Shown here: in pieces, positions 5,964 through 7,554 of the stretch
Numbering within the stretch: the stretch's first letter is position 1
Layout of the letters: the number at the start of each line of letters is the position of its first letter
Source: Roseiarcus sp043739325
GTDB lineage: Bacteria; Pseudomonadota; Alphaproteobacteria; Rhizobiales; Beijerinckiaceae
Length of the DNA: 7,554 bases
Assembly (NCBI GenBank): GCA_043739325.1
Contig: JAYUFK010000012.1
Location: 1-7,554, forward strand
Reading direction: 5' to 3'
Program-made: the position numbers and the translations under genes
The notes under the pieces: model-generated
Seen by the model: only the letters and a program-made list of their open reading frames with translations
What the model was told of the DNA's origin: nothing
The model's database searches: none

Positions 5964-6983
5964 ATGCAACGCTCAGTACCCAGAAATCATCCCATTCGAG
6001 CCGTACATTCAGGTCTTGGCGCCGCGGCGCCGCAAGCGCCGGCCTGGCCGAGCTACACGGGGGCTTCGCAATTTGTCGGAAGCACCGCGAGCGGACGTCT
6101 GACCGTGTTTGTCGATGCCTCGCTTGGCCAGCCGGCGCGGCAGAACGCGCAGGATCTCGTCGCCGAAGGCGATCGCATCATCAACGCCAACGACGCTCTT
6201 TTCGGCACGGCCGGCGGCCCCGTCAACGTCATCGTCTTTGCTCTTAACGGCGTCACCGACGGCACTGGCGGCGCCGATCACATGGGCTGCGACTACATCA
6301 GCGGCTCGGCGATCGAGGTCTGCGCCTCGTTCGGCGATTCGCCGCGCGTCTACGCGCTTTTCGAGGCCGAACTCAGCGAATGTTCGATGGGTGGAAACCT
6401 CTGCGGCGTCAGCACCGGCGAGGCTCTATCAAGGTGGTGCGCGAGTTCGACCAGCGATAACGCGCTCGCCGATTTCGCCACCGCGCCGGCATGGGCGCAA
6501 AACGGCATGCCGAACTGGGTTGACCAGACGCGGCCGACCGATCAGGACGCGGACAGCACCGGTTGCGGCATGGCGTTCATTTCGTGGCTGATGGGCATGG
6601 GCCATCCGCTCAGCGACATTGCACCCGAGCTGGCCTCGCTTGGACAAAACGGCACGCTGGCGCAGGTCTACGCCGCCCTCACCGGCGACGCCGCGGGCAA
6701 CGCGTGGAGGAATTTCACGAGCGCGGTCAACGCGCTTGCGGGCGGCGTTACATCGGATGATCCGTTTGGCGCGGCCGGTCAGGCGCCGGGGGTCGCGGGC
6801 GCCGACGCGCACGCCTTGGAGCAGGCGGCCAGAAGCCTAAGCGCGCTGCTGGCCGATATCGCGGCGGGCAAACCCGAGCATGAAATCCTCGCCCGCATCC
6901 GCGCCATGACGGCGGCCTCGTCCGCACAAAGGGCGCGCGGCAAGTCCAAACGGCTGCTCCCCCCGAGAGCCGCGGCGGCTTGA
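5964..6983 (+). CDS. Conserved-looking protein of unknown function, 339 residues
   Basis: The ATG at 5964 is chosen over the in-frame ATG at 5949 because GAGGAG (5951-5956) sits seven bases before it. No signal peptide or membrane segment is seen. Residues 1-35 are Pro/Ala-rich; 44-95 look like an alpha/beta start (GRLTVFVDAS, PVNVIVFALNG); the core at 105-260 has six cysteines (109, 120, 140, 147, 159, 201) and the blocks ALFEAELSEC, STGEALSRWCA, NGMPNWVD, GCGMAFISWL and LAQVYAALTG; 280-315 is a helical Ala-rich stretch; the tail is basic. I recall similar hypothetical proteins in rhizobia but no function. The helix EAELSEC followed by a GEALSRW segment and a late helical pair recalls the layout of zinc peptidases, yet HExxH is absent, so any catalytic role is speculation. 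It is probably cotranscribed with the small frame upstream. Confidence 0.85.
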   Translation: MQRSVPRNHPIRAVHSGLGAAAPQAPAWPSYTGASQFVGSTASGRLTVFVDASLGQPARQNAQDLVAEGDRIINANDALFGTAGGPVNVIVFALNGVTDGTGGADHMGCDYISGSAIEVCASFGDSPRVYALFEAELSECSMGGNLCGVSTGEALSRWCASSTSDNALADFATAPAWAQNGMPNWVDQTRPTDQDADSTGCGMAFISWLMGMGHPLSDIAPELASLGQNGTLAQVYAALTGDAAGNAWRNFTSAVNALAGGVTSDDPFGAAGQAPGVAGADAHALEQAARSLSALLADIAAGKPEHEILARIRAMTAASSAQRARGKSKRLLPPRAAAA

Positions 6984-6998
6984 GGCGCGTTTGAAATA

Positions 6999-7036
6999 CG
7001 GCGTCGCGTCGGCAGGTTGAAGGCGGCGCGACGCCG
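6999..7036 (+). terminator. Hairpin terminator candidate after the 5964-6983 gene
   Basis: CGGCGTCGCG (6999-7008) and CGCGACGCCG (7027-7036) are perfect 10-base complements around an 18-base loop, starting 15 bases after the stop codon. No T-run follows directly. The position suits a terminator, but the loop is long and the U-tract missing. A second, weaker inverted repeat (CGCGATGA 7066-7073 and TCATCGCG 7098-7105) lies further on. Confidence 0.45.
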
Positions 7037-7196
7037 GAATTGCGGACACAGCGATTACGGATTGCCGCGATGACGATTGTATTTTTGATCGGGCGCCTCA
7101 TCGCGATTTGGCATGTGGGATAGGCCACAAATTCGACGTGATGCGCATCGACGGCGCGCCACATCCGGCGCGGTGTGTGGGGCGGAGGGATTGAAA
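7037..7196. other. Non-coding spacer before the palindromic elements
   Basis: No supported gene lies here. A forward frame at 7113-7427 runs from this spacer straight through both palindromic elements, and a minus frame at 7055-7306 does the same; neither has a good ribosome binding site or family-like sequence. The only structure seen is the 8-base inverted repeat at 7066-7073 and 7098-7105. Confidence 0.5.
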
Positions 7197-7286
7197 ACGG
7201 GGACGCCATACGAGTTCACCATTTGCGATGCCTCGCGATTGCGAGCAAAGAGAAATTTAATTGGAGAATTGGTATGGCGTCCCCGT
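7197..7286. repeat. 90-base element with perfect 15-base terminal inverted repeats
   Basis: ACGGGGACGCCATAC (7197-7211) and GTATGGCGTCCCCGT (7272-7286) are perfect inverted repeats. Between them sits a 60-base interior that is AT-richer than its surroundings, with a central small hairpin CTCGC-GATT-GCGAG (7232-7245). AAA flanks both ends (7194-7196 and 7287-7289), possibly a 3-base target duplication. Size and structure suggest a miniature non-autonomous transposable element or a REP-like element; similar GGGGACGCCATAC ends occur near transposase genes in other bacteria as far as I recall. No transposase is present in the window. Confidence 0.72.
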
Positions 7287-7300
7287 AAATCCGTAAATCC
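7285..7300 (+). repeat. Tandem 8-base repeat at the junction of two elements
   Basis: GTAAATCC occurs twice in a row (7285-7292 and 7293-7300). The first copy overlaps the last two bases of the 90-base element and the second overlaps the first two bases of the 98-base element, so the repeat bridges the two structures. Confidence 0.6.
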
Positions 7301-7396
7301 TGTCAAGGGCGCGCCCGTAGCCCGTCCGACAGGACGGGCGTCCTTCCGGACGCCCTATGGGCGCGTCGCCTCCGGCGATCGGAGACTCTTGACAGG
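7299..7396. repeat. 98-base nested palindromic element
   Basis: The outer arms CCTGTCAAG (7299-7307) and CTTGACAGG (7388-7396) are perfect complements. Inside, CGCGCCCGTAG (7310-7320) pairs with CTATGGGCGCG (7355-7365) with one G-T wobble. In the core two 8-base hairpins share bases and therefore compete: GCCCGTCC-GACA-GGACGGGC (7320-7339) and GGGCGTCC-TTCC-GGACGCCC (7336-7355). Near the right arm two 5-base hairpins also overlap (7366-7378 and 7370-7384). This stacked design is typical of dispersed palindromic repeats in alphaproteobacteria. No coding potential is apparent. Confidence 0.75.
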
Positions 7397-7554
7397 CTCG
7401 AAGCTTCGGAAGTTTTGCTCAGCATGAGATCGACGGCGCGGTGTGACGCCTAGGACATCAGCCTAAAGCCCAGCTTGATCGAATCTCTTGGTAGTGCGGA
7501 AACAGCGGCAAAAGGCACAATCGAAATATTAGCCAGCAGCCATAAATTGCGTCG
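7397..7554. other. Right-edge sequence without a supported gene
   Basis: This stretch is AT-richer than most of the window. It has the 10-base palindrome CGAAGCTTCG at 7399-7408 directly after the 98-base element. On the minus strand a frame is open from the right edge (7554) to a TAG at 7450-7452, giving 34 residues with a hydrophobic part (NLWLLANISIVPFAAVSALP); it could be the C-terminus of a gene entering from the right. An open frame of this length is also likely by chance, so it is not listed as a gene. Confidence 0.35.

Noticed and set aside
7197..7396. CRISPR array or attachment site
   Set aside because: There are no regularly spaced direct repeats, no tRNA gene and no integrase; the repeats are inverted and belong to two separate elements.
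7113..7427. A 104-codon forward frame across the two palindromic elements
   Set aside because: It runs through both inverted-repeat structures, has no ribosome binding site and no family-like sequence.

Overview
The window looks like a piece of chromosome from a GC-rich alphaproteobacterium, probably Hyphomicrobiales (Rhizobiales). The best evidence is the release factor 2 gene (prfB), whose N-terminus and in-frame UGA frameshift site match that group as I know it. The genus cannot be fixed from the sequence alone.

Layout, left to right. Positions 1-15 hold what is probably the first five codons of a leftward gene with a strong ribosome binding site. A 322-base gap follows. At 338-2578 (+) lies a 746-residue subtilisin-like (S8) serine protease of the KP-43 type. 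Its intact catalytic residues sit behind an unusually long N-terminal region and ahead of a beta-rich C-terminal domain. It has no visible signal peptide and is clearly less GC-rich than prfB, which suggests a horizontally acquired gene. After a 202-base gap with a plausible promoter and a leader hairpin comes prfB (2781-3909, +), read through a textbook +1 programmed frameshift. Two small exported proteins of unknown function follow on the minus strand (3928-4329 and 4484-4762). The first may be made from a leaderless transcript.

The most unusual part starts at 5048. A 184-residue minus-strand protein (5048-5602) resembles the bacterial RNase A-like toxin domain of CdiA C-termini, but it stands alone, without a delivery domain or an obvious immunity gene. 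Divergent from it, across a short spacer with an 18-base palindrome, are a possible small Cys/His-rich protein (5728-5952) and a 339-residue Cys-containing protein of unknown function (5964-6983). The small frame ends exactly where the ribosome binding site of the larger gene begins.

The last 570 bases carry no convincing gene. They hold a likely terminator hairpin, then two different palindromic elements side by side: a 90-base element with perfect 15-base terminal inverted repeats, and a 98-base element built from nested stems. Both look like non-coding mobile or repetitive elements.

Functionally, prfB is housekeeping (termination at UAA and UGA, autoregulated by its own UGA). The rest is accessory: a protease, two small exported proteins, a toxin-like RNase candidate and a two-cistron unit of unknown role. 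Nothing in the sequence directly ties these accessory genes into one pathway.
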